From Bacteroidota bacterium (GTDB lineage Bacteria > Bacteroidota > Bacteroidia > Bacteroidales > VadinHA17): DNA of 64,000 nt. Positions within the stretch are counted from its first letter, which is position 1. The number at the start of each line of letters is the position of its first letter. Positions 1 to 9,764 of the stretch are shown piece by piece. The notes under the pieces are model-generated. The model saw only the letters and a program-made list of their open reading frames with translations, did no database searches and was not told the origin of the DNA. Position numbers and translations under genes: made by a program. The stretch is from the NCBI GenBank assembly GCA_029552825.1, contig JAKPDL010000014.1:1-64000 (forward strand), read 5' to 3'.

Positions 1-131
1 TATTTATTCATACATAAAAGCCTGATGTTCTTTTTTATATTTTTATTCGATTTTTTTGATAAAAGATACTATTTTTCCTAAAATATATCATCATATCGAA
101 ACTATACCTGTACTAACTGATTTTGAGAAAA

Positions 132-1526
132 ATGCCATTTAAATTTAACTGGAAATATATTTTTGGTGTTTCACTTGTTTCGGCTCTCGGGGGACTGCTT
201 TTCGGATACGACTGGGTTGTGATAGGTGGTGCCAAGCCGTTTTATGAGCCTTATTTTGGTATTTCAGGAGTTCCTTCCCTTCAGGGGTGGGCAATGAGCT
301 GCGCTCTCACAGGATGTATAGCTGGTTCCCTGCTCTCTGGATGGAGCAGCGACAGGTTTGGAAGGAAACGGTTGCTGATAGTCTCTGCATTACTGTTCAT
401 TGTTGCATCAGCAGGAACAGGTTCGGCAAAATCGTTCAGTGAGTTCATTATTTTCAGAATCCTTGGAGGAATCGGCATAGGTCTTGCTTCAAATCTTTCA
501 CCTGTCTATATTTCAGAAATAACACCTGCCAGATACCGTGGAGCATTTGTCTCAATCAACCAGCTTACAATAGTAATAGGTATTCTTGCAGCACAAATTA
601 TCAACTGGAGGATAGCCGACCCTGTGCCCCCAGGTGCAGACATAAATTACATACTGAATTCATGGAATGGTCAGACTGGCTGGCGCTGGATGTTTTATGC
701 ATGTGGAATACCTGCATTTTTGTTTTTTACCCTTATGTGGTTTGTGCCTGAAAGCCCCCGATGGCTTGCAAGAAACCCGGATGAAAGGATTAAGGTTCAC
801 AGGACTTTTTCAAAAATAGGAGGTGTGGAATATGCTGATGCCGAACTCAATCAGGTGATTGAGACACTCAATTCTGACAATTCAAAATCTGACCTTCGTG
901 AATTGTTTAAACCTGGCGTATTTAAGGTTCTGGTTATCGGAGTTACGCTCGCCGTTTTCCAGCAATGGTGCGGAATCAATGTAATCTTTAATTATGCCCA
1001 GGAAATATTTGCCGGTGCTGGTTACAGTGTTTCAGATATTCTATTCAATATAGTTATTACAGGAAGCGTAAATCTTGTATTTACTTTCGCGGGAATGTTT
1101 ACTGTCGATAGGGCAGGTCGAAAAGCCCTGATGCTGTTAGGCTCCGGAGGACTTGCAGCAATTTTTGCCATAGTGGGAATGATGTATTTTATTAAACTCC
1201 AGGGGTTTCCTTTACTTGTAATGGTAGTTGCTGCAATTGCATGTTATGCCATGTCGCTGGCACCGGTAACATGGGTAATTTTATCAGAAATATTCCCTAA
1301 TCGTATCAGGGGAACAGCCATGGCAATAGCAACTTTCTCCTTGTGGTCAGCATGCTTTTTGCTTACCTACACTTTTCCGTTGCTGAATCATTTACTTAAA
1401 GTTTCGGGCACTTTCTGGGTATATAGTTTTATATGTGTCATAGGTTTCTGGTTCATACTCAAAAAGCTTCCTGAAACGAAAGGGAAATCACTTGAACAGA
1501 TCGAACATGAATTGACAGGAAAGTAG
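132..1526 (+). CDS. Sugar porter family MFS transporter (sugar:H+ symporter type)
   Basis: This is an inner-membrane sugar transporter of the major facilitator superfamily, sugar porter family (XylE/AraE/glucose transporter relatives). It carries the family signatures: DRFGRKR in the loop after helix 2 (about residues 74-80), PESPRWL near residue 208 at the end of helix 6, a second RAGRK loop in the C-terminal half, and PETKGKSLEQIE about 19 residues from the end. About 12 hydrophobic segments are visible, and the length of about 465 aa is normal. An in-frame TTG lies at 123, but the ATG at 132 is the more likely start. Two exported GH2 glycosidases follow on the same strand (39 bases to the first), which suggests that it imports the sugar they release. 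The exact substrate cannot be told from sequence. Confidence 0.9.
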   Translation: MPFKFNWKYIFGVSLVSALGGLLFGYDWVVIGGAKPFYEPYFGISGVPSLQGWAMSCALTGCIAGSLLSGWSSDRFGRKRLLIVSALLFIVASAGTGSAKSFSEFIIFRILGGIGIGLASNLSPVYISEITPARYRGAFVSINQLTIVIGILAAQIINWRIADPVPPGADINYILNSWNGQTGWRWMFYACGIPAFLFFTLMWFVPESPRWLARNPDERIKVHRTFSKIGGVEYADAELNQVIETLNSDNSKSDLRELFKPGVFKVLVIGVTLAVFQQWCGINVIFNYAQEIFAGAGYSVSDILFNIVITGSVNLVFTFAGMFTVDRAGRKALMLLGSGGLAAIFAIVGMMYFIKLQGFPLLVMVVAAIACYAMSLAPVTWVILSEIFPNRIRGTAMAIATFSLWSACFLLTYTFPLLNHLLKVSGTFWVYSFICVIGFWFILKKLPETKGKSLEQIEHELTGK

Positions 1527-1564
1527 ACTTTTACGATATTAGTGATCTACTTAAAAATGTTAAT

Positions 1565-4018
1565 ATGAAAAGGATAAGTTTCTTTTATCTCTTTTTTATT
1601 TCTGGTTTTCTGCTGGTATTTCAAACCGAAGCTCAGCAGGTGCCAAGAGTTGTAATGGCTTTCAATGAGGGTTGGAGGTTTTACCTCGGTGATACTGCAA
1701 ATGCCTTCATGACAGGCTTTGACGACAGTAACTGGAGGATGCTCGACCTGCCCCATGACTGGAGCATAGAAGGAAGGGTGGATCAAAAAGCACCTTCTGG
1801 TGGTGCAGGAGGATACTTTCCAACAGGGATAGGATGGTACAGAAAACATTTTATTGTCAGAAAGAATGAACTCGGAATGAACCATGTCATTCTCTTTGAT
1901 GGCGTTTATATGAATAGCGATGTATGGTTAAACGGAAAACACCTTGGACACTATCCCTTTGGTTACAATAGCTTTTATTACAGCCTCGACCCGTATTTGA
2001 AAGAAGGTGAAAATATTATTGCAGTAAGAGTCGACAATTCTCTCCAGCCAAACTCAAGGTGGTATTCAGGGTCGGGTATATACCGGAAGGTGTGGCTTAT
2101 AAGGAGGAACTATCTGCATGTGAGGCAGTGGGGAGTATATATAACTACTCCTGAAGTGTCGGATAAAGAAGCCACAGTAGCGGTTAAGACTGAGATTGAA
2201 AATGCGTACGCTTTGTCGCGGAAAGCAATTGTGTCTTCTGTCATATTAAATAAAAACGGTATTGCTGAAGGAACAGCTGAAACAGTAGTTGAACTTGCAC
2301 CGGGAGAAAATACAGATATAAAACAGGTCATTTCTGTTGAGAGCCCTGAACTTTGGTCGATTGAAACGCCAGTGCTTTATACACTGGTCACAAGGATAAT
2401 TGTAAACGGCAAGCCTGTTGATGAAGTAAGAACGCCATTTGGAATCAGAGAAATAATTTATGATACTGACAAGGGATTTTTCCTTAATGGGAAAAATGTA
2501 AAGATGAATGGTGTCTGCCTTCATCATGATGCTGGATGCCTTGGTGCAGCCGTTCCTGTCCGGGTGTGGGAGCGAAGGCTTAAGATTCTCAAAGAGATGG
2601 GTTGTAATGCCATAAGAACATCACATAACCCTGTGGCACCTGAGTTTCTTGACCTTTGCGACAGAATGGGCTTTCTTGTTATGGATGAGATTTTTGATGA
2701 ATGGAAAAGGGGGAAAGTCACTTACGGGTACAACAAATATTTTGACGAATGGGCTGAAAGAGATCTGATTTCATTCATCAGGCGTGACCGTAACCATCCG
2801 TCGGTTGTGATGTGGAGTGCAGGCAATGAAATCAGGGAACAGCCTGTTGAAGGTGGCGAAAAAGTGCTAAAATGGATACTCGACATTTTCCATTCGGAAG
2901 ACCCTACCAGACCAGTTACAGTAGGTTGCGACAACATAGCAGCGGACGACAATCCTGCAAGAGTTGAATTTCTCAATCTTCTGGACATTGTAGGATACAA
3001 CTATGTTGACAGATGGCACGAAAGGAGGGAGCTATTTTACAGCATCGACAGACATATTCATCCGGAATGGAAAATGGTTGGAACTGAAAGTGTTTCTGTT
3101 GGTGGTATCAGGGGCGATTACAGCTTCGGTAAAGACACGTCGGTACTTAATCCCAATTACAACACAAGAATGATCCGTGCCGAACAACTATGGAAATTTG
3201 TGAGAATGAACTCTTATGTAATAGGCGACTTCATGTGGACGGGCATAGATTATCTGGGTGAATCTTTCTGGCCATCCAAGAATGCATCAAGTGGAGTGAT
3301 TGACCTGTGCGGGTTTCCAAAAGATGGTTACTATTTCTACAAAAGCCAGTGGACTACCACACCTTTCATCCATATTTTCCCTCACTGGAACTGGCAGGGT
3401 ATGGAAGGAAAAGTGATTCCAGTTATGGCATATACAAACTGTGATGCTGTCGAACTTATTGTAAACGGCAGGTCATATGGTGAAAAGAGACTTGAATTTC
3501 CACGTCAGGGTGCTTCAGGCAGGTGGAACTCTTATGAGCGGCCTCAGGTATTCCCAACCACTGCCGACCTCCACCTTTCGTGGGACGTTCCTTACCAGCC
3601 CGGTAAAATTGTGGCAGTTGGGAAAAAAGGAGGTAAAATTGTATGTACTGAAGTGATAGAAACAACCGGACCACCTGCGGCACTGCGACTTACATGTGAC
3701 CGAAATACAATTAATGCTGATAATGAGGATGTTGTACATGTAAAGGTGGAAGCAATTGACAGCCAGGGTCGGGTTGTACCGACAGCTTCAAATATGATTT
3801 ATTATAGCGTAAGCGGAGCAGGAAAACTTATTGGGTTGGAAAACGGAAACCCTGTTGATCACGAACCTTATAAATCGAACAGGAGAAGCCTCTTTAACGG
3901 TCTGGGACTGGCAATAATACAGGCAGGGAAAGAACCGGGTAAAATTATTCTAAAAGCTTCATCCGATGGTATGAAAGATGTAAGTATTGAAGTGAATGTT
4001 GTTAAAACTTTGAAGTAA
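1565..4018 (+). CDS. Exported glycoside hydrolase family 2 enzyme (beta-galactosidase-like)
   Basis: This is a GH2 retaining glycosidase, probably a beta-galactosidase or related exo-enzyme acting in the periplasm. An N-terminal signal peptide is visible (about 23 residues, ending TEAQQ). Domains in order are a jelly-roll sugar-binding domain (about 25-190), an Ig-like domain (about 195-300), a TIM barrel (about 305-600), a DUF4982-like domain (about 620-690) and a C-terminal Ig-like domain. The acid/base Glu is E422 in WSAGNEI, and the nucleophile is E508 in VGTESVS. Length (817 aa) fits the DUF4982-containing GH2 subgroup. It sits between a sugar porter and a second GH2 gene, as in a small glycan-use locus, but no SusC/SusD pair is in view. 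Family assignment is firm; the substrate is inferred. Confidence 0.9.
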   Translation: MKRISFFYLFFISGFLLVFQTEAQQVPRVVMAFNEGWRFYLGDTANAFMTGFDDSNWRMLDLPHDWSIEGRVDQKAPSGGAGGYFPTGIGWYRKHFIVRKNELGMNHVILFDGVYMNSDVWLNGKHLGHYPFGYNSFYYSLDPYLKEGENIIAVRVDNSLQPNSRWYSGSGIYRKVWLIRRNYLHVRQWGVYITTPEVSDKEATVAVKTEIENAYALSRKAIVSSVILNKNGIAEGTAETVVELAPGENTDIKQVISVESPELWSIETPVLYTLVTRIIVNGKPVDEVRTPFGIREIIYDTDKGFFLNGKNVKMNGVCLHHDAGCLGAAVPVRVWERRLKILKEMGCNAIRTSHNPVAPEFLDLCDRMGFLVMDEIFDEWKRGKVTYGYNKYFDEWAERDLISFIRRDRNHPSVVMWSAGNEIREQPVEGGEKVLKWILDIFHSEDPTRPVTVGCDNIAADDNPARVEFLNLLDIVGYNYVDRWHERRELFYSIDRHIHPEWKMVGTESVSVGGIRGDYSFGKDTSVLNPNYNTRMIRAEQLWKFVRMNSYVIGDFMWTGIDYLGESFWPSKNASSGVIDLCGFPKDGYYFYKSQWTTTPFIHIFPHWNWQGMEGKVIPVMAYTNCDAVELIVNGRSYGEKRLEFPRQGASGRWNSYERPQVFPTTADLHLSWDVPYQPGKIVAVGKKGGKIVCTEVIETTGPPAALRLTCDRNTINADNEDVVHVKVEAIDSQGRVVPTASNMIYYSVSGAGKLIGLENGNPVDHEPYKSNRRSLFNGLGLAIIQAGKEPGKIILKASSDGMKDVSIEVNVVKTLK

Positions 4019-4040
4019 AAATTATAATTAAGAAATTTAA

Positions 4041-6887
4041 ATGAGAAAGTACATTTATTTTTTATTATTGTTATTTACAGCTGGTTGTGTTGGGGGAACC
4101 AGTTATCAGGATGAAAAGATTTCACTTGCCGGGGAATGGAATTTCTTGATAGATTCGCTCGATGTCGGCGTTAATGAAGAATGGTATAACAAGAATCTTT
4201 CCGACAGGGTCTTCTTACCTGGGTCGATTGCAGAAAACGGTAAAGGTTATGATGTAACTGTAAATACTTCATGGACAGGCGATATTTTTGACAGGTCGTA
4301 TTTTACAGATGATAAGTATGCCAGATATCGTGAGCCTGGCAATATTAAGATTCCTTTCTGGCTTAAACCAGTGAAATATTACAGCGGAGTTGCATGGTAT
4401 CAGAAGGAAGTTAATATTCCTGCTGACTGGAATAATAAAAAAGTTACACTATTTCTCGAACGCTGCCACTGGGAAACAACTCTTTTTGTTAATGGAAAGA
4501 AAGCAGGCACCTGTAACAGCCTTGCTACACCTCATATTTACGACCTGACAGGTTTTCTCAGGGTAGGGAAAAACATGCTTACTGTGAGGGTTGATAACAG
4601 AATTATTATTCCGATAGGAGTCAATTCTCATAGTATAAGCGACCATACTCAGGGTAACTGGAACGGTATTGCAGGTGAGATATCTCTGCGGGTATCATCA
4701 CCAGTTTCAATTGATGAGGTAAGAATATTTCCGGACATTGAAGGGAAAAAAGCCAGAGTAGTGGTCAATATTGATATCCCGGCAGGTTTAGAATTCAGGG
4801 GGAGGCTGACAATGAGGGCAGAAAGCATGAACAGTGCGGCAAAGAAAAAACTTCGAAAGATTTCAAAAAATATCACAGCAGGTATGGAGAATGCAGGATT
4901 TATTTTTGAATATCCGATGGGAAATAATCCGCAGCTGTGGAGTGAATTCAACCCTGCACTTTATTCTTTGACGGTAGAATTAAAAGATAAGCGAGGCAAG
5001 ACTCTTGACACCAGAAAAGAAATTTTCGGAATGAGGGAAATTAAATCTTCGGGTACGAGGTTAGAACTAAATGGTAAGCCAATATTTTTAAGGGGAACAA
5101 CCGAATGTTGTATTTTCCCTTTGACAGGCTACCCACCTTCCGATACAGCATCCTGGCTGAGAGTTATGAGGATACTTAAAGAATACGGGCTTAATCACAT
5201 GAGATTTCATTCTTATTGCCCGCCCGAGGCAGCATTCATAGCAGCAGACATAACAGGTATTTATCTTCATGTTGAATGCAGTTCATGGGCAAATCAAGGT
5301 AGTTCAATAGGTTATGGAGGTCCGGTTGACAGTTTCATTTACCAGGAAGGAGACAGAATCATTAAAGAATACGGCAATCATCCCTCTTTTTGCATGCTCG
5401 CTTATGGAAATGAACCTGCGGGCAGGAATCAGAATCAATTTCTTGGCAACCTGCTTAAGTACTGGAAATCGATTGATAACCGAAGGGTTTACACATCAGC
5501 AGCAGGCTGGCCTGTCATTCCCGAGAATGATTATAATCTGATACCGGATCCCAGGATTCAGCACTGGGGCGAAGGGCTGAAAAGCGTTATCAATTCTCTG
5601 CCGCCTAATACTATGTTTGACTTCAGAGATGTTGTTTCAAAATACAATATTCCGGTTGTAGGTCATGAAATAGGTCAATGGTGTGTTTACCCCGATTTTA
5701 AAGAGATACCTGATTATACAGGTATTCTTAAGCCGACAAATTTTGAAATTTTCAAGGAGACACTTGAAAATAACGGTATGGGAAATCAGGCTGAAGATTT
5801 TCTTATGGCTTCAGGAAAGCTGCAGGTATTGTGTTACAAGGCTGATATTGAGGCTGCACTTCGTACACCGGGTTTTGCTGGTTTTCAAATGCTTCAACTT
5901 CATGATTTTCCGGGACAGGGAACAGCTCTTGTAGGAATTCTGAATGCTTTTTTCAAATCTAAAGGTTATGTTAAACCCGAAGAGTTCAGAATGTTCTGCA
6001 ATGAGACTGTTCCACTTGCAAGAATGGAAAAAATGATTTACCGAGATGGCGAGCAATTTAAAGCCAGCATTGAAATAGCTCATTTCGGAAGAGAACCTAT
6101 TAAACAAGCCACTATTATTAGCTGTGTAAAGGATAAGAATTCTATTATCAGGAGTGACAGCATTACCATTGATGAATTACCTGTTGGCAATTGTATCGGC
6201 GTTGATACCTTATCTATGGAGCTTCCTGGATTTACCCGGGCTCAGAAGCTTACATTGGAGGTGAGGATAAAAAATAGTGATTTCGTCAACAGGTGGGATT
6301 TCTGGGTATATCCTTCAGAAATAGAGCCTGTTGCAGGTGATGTTCATATTACTGAAAAGATTGACGACGTTACCCGCAGTGTATTAAATAATGGAGGCAG
6401 AGTTCTTTTGCTGACTCACGGGAAAGTTGCTCATGGAAGAGGGGCCGAAGTAGCAGTCGGTTTTTCCAGCATTTTCTGGAATACAGCGTGGACCAGAGGA
6501 CAGGCACCTCACACTCTCGGCATATTATGTGATCCGCATCATCCTGTTTTCAATCACTTTCCGACAGAATATCATAGTAATTACCAGTGGTGGGACCCTG
6601 TAACACATTCTCAGGCTATGAAAATTGATGGATTTCCTGAAACGATGAAACCGCTAATTCAGTTAATAGACACATGGTTTGAGAACAGGAGGCTGGCCCT
6701 TGCTTTTGAGGCAAAATGCGGAAATGGAAAATTACTTGTTTGCAGCATAAATTTGAAGGATAGTCTTGATAGCCGACCTGTTACAAAACAGCTTCTTTTT
6801 TCGATGCTCGAATACATGAAAAGTGAATCGTTTAATCCGTCGGAAAGTATTGAATTGCATAAGATTGAAGAATTGATCAGAAAATAA
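4041..6887 (+). CDS. GH2-type glycosidase lipoprotein, divergent subfamily
   Basis: This is a second GH2-clan glycosidase, 22 bases after the first. The N-terminus is a lipoprotein signal (LLLLFTAGC, lipid-modified Cys at residue 16), so the enzyme is membrane anchored. A sugar-binding jelly roll (about 25-230) and an Ig-like domain precede a TIM barrel. The likely acid/base is E458 in AYGNEP, and the likely nucleophile is E543 in VVGHEIGQW, a pattern typical of divergent GH2 groups rather than LacZ. A C-terminal region of about 250 residues after the barrel has no obvious catalytic motif. It is probably co-transcribed with the preceding GH2 gene and the sugar porter. The exact specificity is unknown. 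Confidence 0.8.
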   Translation: MRKYIYFLLLLFTAGCVGGTSYQDEKISLAGEWNFLIDSLDVGVNEEWYNKNLSDRVFLPGSIAENGKGYDVTVNTSWTGDIFDRSYFTDDKYARYREPGNIKIPFWLKPVKYYSGVAWYQKEVNIPADWNNKKVTLFLERCHWETTLFVNGKKAGTCNSLATPHIYDLTGFLRVGKNMLTVRVDNRIIIPIGVNSHSISDHTQGNWNGIAGEISLRVSSPVSIDEVRIFPDIEGKKARVVVNIDIPAGLEFRGRLTMRAESMNSAAKKKLRKISKNITAGMENAGFIFEYPMGNNPQLWSEFNPALYSLTVELKDKRGKTLDTRKEIFGMREIKSSGTRLELNGKPIFLRGTTECCIFPLTGYPPSDTASWLRVMRILKEYGLNHMRFHSYCPPEAAFIAADITGIYLHVECSSWANQGSSIGYGGPVDSFIYQEGDRIIKEYGNHPSFCMLAYGNEPAGRNQNQFLGNLLKYWKSIDNRRVYTSAAGWPVIPENDYNLIPDPRIQHWGEGLKSVINSLPPNTMFDFRDVVSKYNIPVVGHEIGQWCVYPDFKEIPDYTGILKPTNFEIFKETLENNGMGNQAEDFLMASGKLQVLCYKADIEAALRTPGFAGFQMLQLHDFPGQGTALVGILNAFFKSKGYVKPEEFRMFCNETVPLARMEKMIYRDGEQFKASIEIAHFGREPIKQATIISCVKDKNSIIRSDSITIDELPVGNCIGVDTLSMELPGFTRAQKLTLEVRIKNSDFVNRWDFWVYPSEIEPVAGDVHITEKIDDVTRSVLNNGGRVLLLTHGKVAHGRGAEVAVGFSSIFWNTAWTRGQAPHTLGILCDPHHPVFNHFPTEYHSNYQWWDPVTHSQAMKIDGFPETMKPLIQLIDTWFENRRLALAFEAKCGNGKLLVCSINLKDSLDSRPVTKQLLFSMLEYMKSESFNPSESIELHKIEELIRK

Positions 6888-6926
6888 TAGGTCCGTATGT
6901 GCACTAAAGGCCTTTAAATATAAAGT

Positions 6927-6942
6927 GCTGAAGTAATTCAGC
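6927..6942. terminator. Possible hairpin between convergent GH2 gene and tRNA-Ser
   Basis: GCTGAA and TTCAGC form a six-base-pair stem around a four-base loop, in the gap between the 3' ends of the GH2 gene (plus) and the tRNA (minus). A second imperfect pairing (GCACT/AGTGC) lies just to its left. The T tract on either side is poor, so this is only a weak terminator candidate. Confidence 0.35.
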
Positions 6943-6958
6943 CCTTTGCCTGCCGGGG

Positions 6959-7047
6959 CGGAGAGAGGGGGATTCGAACCCCCGGCCCCGATTTCTCGGG
7001 ACACACGCTCTCCAGGCGTGCCAGTTAAACCACTCCTGCATCTCTCC
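6959..7047 (-). tRNA. tRNA-Ser (anticodon GGA)
   Basis: Read on the minus strand, the 89-base gene folds as a class II tRNA. The acceptor stem GGAGAGA pairs with TCTCTCC. The anticodon stem CACGC/GCGTG encloses the loop CTGGAGA, giving anticodon GGA (reads UCC and UCU). A long variable arm (CCCGA/TCGGG) is present. The T arm is a five-pair GGGGG/CCCCC stem around TTCGAAT. The discriminator base is G, as expected for serine. The CCA end is not encoded. A -7 promoter element lies 30 bases upstream. Confidence 0.97.
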
Positions 7048-7076
7048 TTATATGTATATATCCACCTGCCGCCGGG

Positions 7077-7084
7077 CAAAAATA
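7077..7084 (-). promoter_or_regulatory. Bacteroidota -7 element for tRNA-Ser
   Basis: The minus strand reads TATTTTTG followed by C, a full match to the Bacteroidota TAnnTTTG element, in the 43-base gap between ansA and the tRNA gene. A clear -33 TTTG is not seen. Confidence 0.55.
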
Positions 7085-7090
7085 ATGAAA

Positions 7091-8131
7091 TTAATAATCA
7101 GTTGTGATTTCTCCGGCAATCGATTTCCCTAGTTTGTCTATGACTTTTTCTTTTGAGTTGTAAGTTCCAAGAAGATGCATAAGTTTTGTAACTGCTGCTT
7201 CTGTTGTAATATCACGCCCACTAATAACACCTGTGTTAAGAAGTTCGCGGCTGGTTTCATATAGACCCATTTCAACGGCACCACCTGGACACTGGGTTAC
7301 ATTAAGTATTATGCCTCCCCGCTTGATAAAACAAGCCAGCTCATCAATAAACCATTTATGAGTGGGTGCATTACCTGTGCCAAAGGTCTCGAGAACAATT
7401 CCCTTCAGCCCGGGAGTGCGAACAACTGACTTTACAAAATTATGACTGATGCCAGGATAAAGCTTCAGAAGCGCAATATCGGTACTGAGATTCCTGTGAA
7501 CTTTGAGATCCTGTCTTAAACCTGTGTCTTTGATGAAAGTGAAATTATATTTGATATGAAGTCCTGCCTCAGCAAGATAAGGATAATTGGGGGAGCTGAA
7601 TGCTTCAAACTGTTCTGCACTGTACTTGGTTGTTCGATTGGCTCTCATGAGCTTTTTATTGAAATAAATGCATACTTCAGGAACGGCAGGCAGGTCATTG
7701 TGTCTTGCTGCAGCAATTTCAATTGAGGTTATAAGATTCTCTTTTCCATCAGTCCGGAGTACACCTATCGGTAACTGTGAACCTGTAAATATTACAGGTT
7801 TTTCAAGATTTTCGAGCATGAAACTGAGCGCCGATGCAGAATATGCCATAGTATCAGTTCCATGCAGAATCACAAACCCGTCGTATTTTTCATAATTTTT
7901 ATAGATGGTATCGGCCATTATTACCCACTTGTCTGGTTCAATATCTGAAGAATCTATCACCGGGTCGATTGAAATGGAATCTAATTTGTAACCAAATTTT
8001 TTAAGTTCTGGAACTTGCTCGGCAATGTGTTGGAAATCAATAGGAACAAGTGTTCCTTTATGTGGGTCATGAACCATTCCTATTGTTCCGCCCGTATAAA
8101 TAATCAATATCGAAGGGTTCCGGTTATTCAT
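7091..8131 (-). CDS. ansA: Type I (cytoplasmic) L-asparaginase
   Basis: L-asparaginase hydrolyses asparagine to aspartate and ammonia. No signal peptide is present, so this is the cytoplasmic type I form. The nucleophilic Thr lies in YTGGTIGM (about residues 12-19). The second catalytic Thr-Asp pair lies in LHGTDTMAYSAS (about residues 90-101), and ILNVTQCPGG is the conserved C-terminal-domain loop. Length (346 aa) is normal. Its start overlaps the 3' end of tatD by 8 bases, so the two are probably translationally coupled and transcribed from the tatD promoter. Confidence 0.94.
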   Translation of the reverse strand: MNNRNPSILIIYTGGTIGMVHDPHKGTLVPIDFQHIAEQVPELKKFGYKLDSISIDPVIDSSDIEPDKWVIMADTIYKNYEKYDGFVILHGTDTMAYSASALSFMLENLEKPVIFTGSQLPIGVLRTDGKENLITSIEIAAARHNDLPAVPEVCIYFNKKLMRANRTTKYSAEQFEAFSSPNYPYLAEAGLHIKYNFTFIKDTGLRQDLKVHRNLSTDIALLKLYPGISHNFVKSVVRTPGLKGIVLETFGTGNAPTHKWFIDELACFIKRGGIILNVTQCPGGAVEMGLYETSRELLNTGVISGRDITTEAAVTKLMHLLGTYNSKEKVIDKLGKSIAGEITTDY

Positions 8132-8897
8132 TAATATTGAAAAGATTTAATGCATTTAATGTTGTAATTTCCGCAGTTTTTTCTTCTGCCATTTTAAAAA
8201 TTTCAGCAATTTTTGAATTTACAATGCAAAGATATGAACTTTCATTTCTTTTTCCCCTGTAGGGGACAGGTGCAAGATAAGGGGAATCTGTTTCAAGTAC
8301 TATATTATCCAGACCTGCTTCTTTGACTATTCTGGAAAGATCTGAATTTTTAAATGTTACAACACCGCCTATTCCAAGCTTGAATCCCATAGAGATTGCC
8401 TTTTGTGCAGTTTCGATATTACCTGAAAAAGCATGGAATACACCTTTAAGGCGTGAGTCCCTGAATTCTTCCAGTACGTTGAATATTTCGGCAAATGCAT
8501 TTCTGGAGTGAATCACTGCTGGAAGGTTTTGTTCAACTGCCCATTCAAGCTGGCGGCGAAAAGAAATTATCTGCTCATTTATAAATGTTTTGTCCCAGTA
8601 GAGATCGATCCCGGTTTCTCCAACTGCAATTATCTGGCTGCTGTTAAGTTGTTTTTCTATTTGCTCCAGCTGATTTTCAAAATCTTCTTTCACAGAAGTA
8701 GGATGGAGCCCTGCCATCGGAAGGCAAATTCCTTTATATCTCTCCGATGCTTCAATCATTGGTTTAAGGGAGCAGACATCAATATTTGGCATCAACATAA
8801 TCTTAACGCCTTTACATACAGCCCTTTCTACAACATTATCGCGATCGGAATCGAATTCAGGCAGGTAAATATGTGTATGTGTATCAATAAGTTTCAT
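8124..8897 (-). CDS. tatD: TatD family metal-dependent hydrolase (putative DNase)
   Basis: This is a TIM-barrel metallohydrolase of the TatD/YcfH family, associated with 3'-5' exonuclease activity and DNA repair. Metal-ligand motifs are present in order: DTHTHIYL at the N-terminus, VGETGIDLYW, VIHSRNA, HAFSG and LETDSPYLAP. The reading frame is open further upstream to 8981, but the ATG at 8897 (MKLIDTHTH) is chosen because it puts the first metal motif at residue 4 and lies just after a TAnnTTTG element. The 257-aa product is of normal length. The gene overlaps ansA by 8 bases at its 3' end. Confidence 0.92.
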   Translation of the reverse strand: MKLIDTHTHIYLPEFDSDRDNVVERAVCKGVKIMLMPNIDVCSLKPMIEASERYKGICLPMAGLHPTSVKEDFENQLEQIEKQLNSSQIIAVGETGIDLYWDKTFINEQIISFRRQLEWAVEQNLPAVIHSRNAFAEIFNVLEEFRDSRLKGVFHAFSGNIETAQKAISMGFKLGIGGVVTFKNSDLSRIVKEAGLDNIVLETDSPYLAPVPYRGKRNESSYLCIVNSKIAEIFKMAEEKTAEITTLNALNLFNINE

Positions 8898-8916
8898 TTT
8901 TTCTGAAAGCAAGCAG

Positions 8917-8924
8917 CAAAGATA
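8917..8924 (-). promoter_or_regulatory. -7 element for tatD-ansA
   Basis: The minus strand reads TATCTTTG followed by C, an exact TAnnTTTG match 20 bases before the chosen tatD ATG. It supports the internal start and lies immediately after the terminator of the upstream glutamate dehydrogenase remnant. Confidence 0.55.
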
Positions 8925-8955
8925 TAAAAAAAGAGGCCCTTTAAAGAGCCTCTTT
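8925..8955 (-). terminator. Intrinsic terminator of the gdhA remnant
   Basis: On the minus strand AAAGAGGC pairs with GCCTCTTT around a ten-base loop and is followed by a run of T, a standard intrinsic terminator. It sits 33 bases after the stop of the broken glutamate dehydrogenase and is intact although the gene is dead. Confidence 0.8.
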
Positions 8956-8987
8956 ATAAAATCTATAAATTGATTCAACAAGTTGGA

Positions 8988-9626
<639 letters not shown>

Positions 9627-9764
9627 ATTACCGATTTTTAAGAGTTTGAAAATTTAACTCTCTTAATAAGATTAATTTTTAGGGGGATAGAAATAATAAA
9701 AATTTAATATTACAATAAAATTATAGAAAAAAATAAAAAATTTTTTGATTAGGAAGATGAATTG

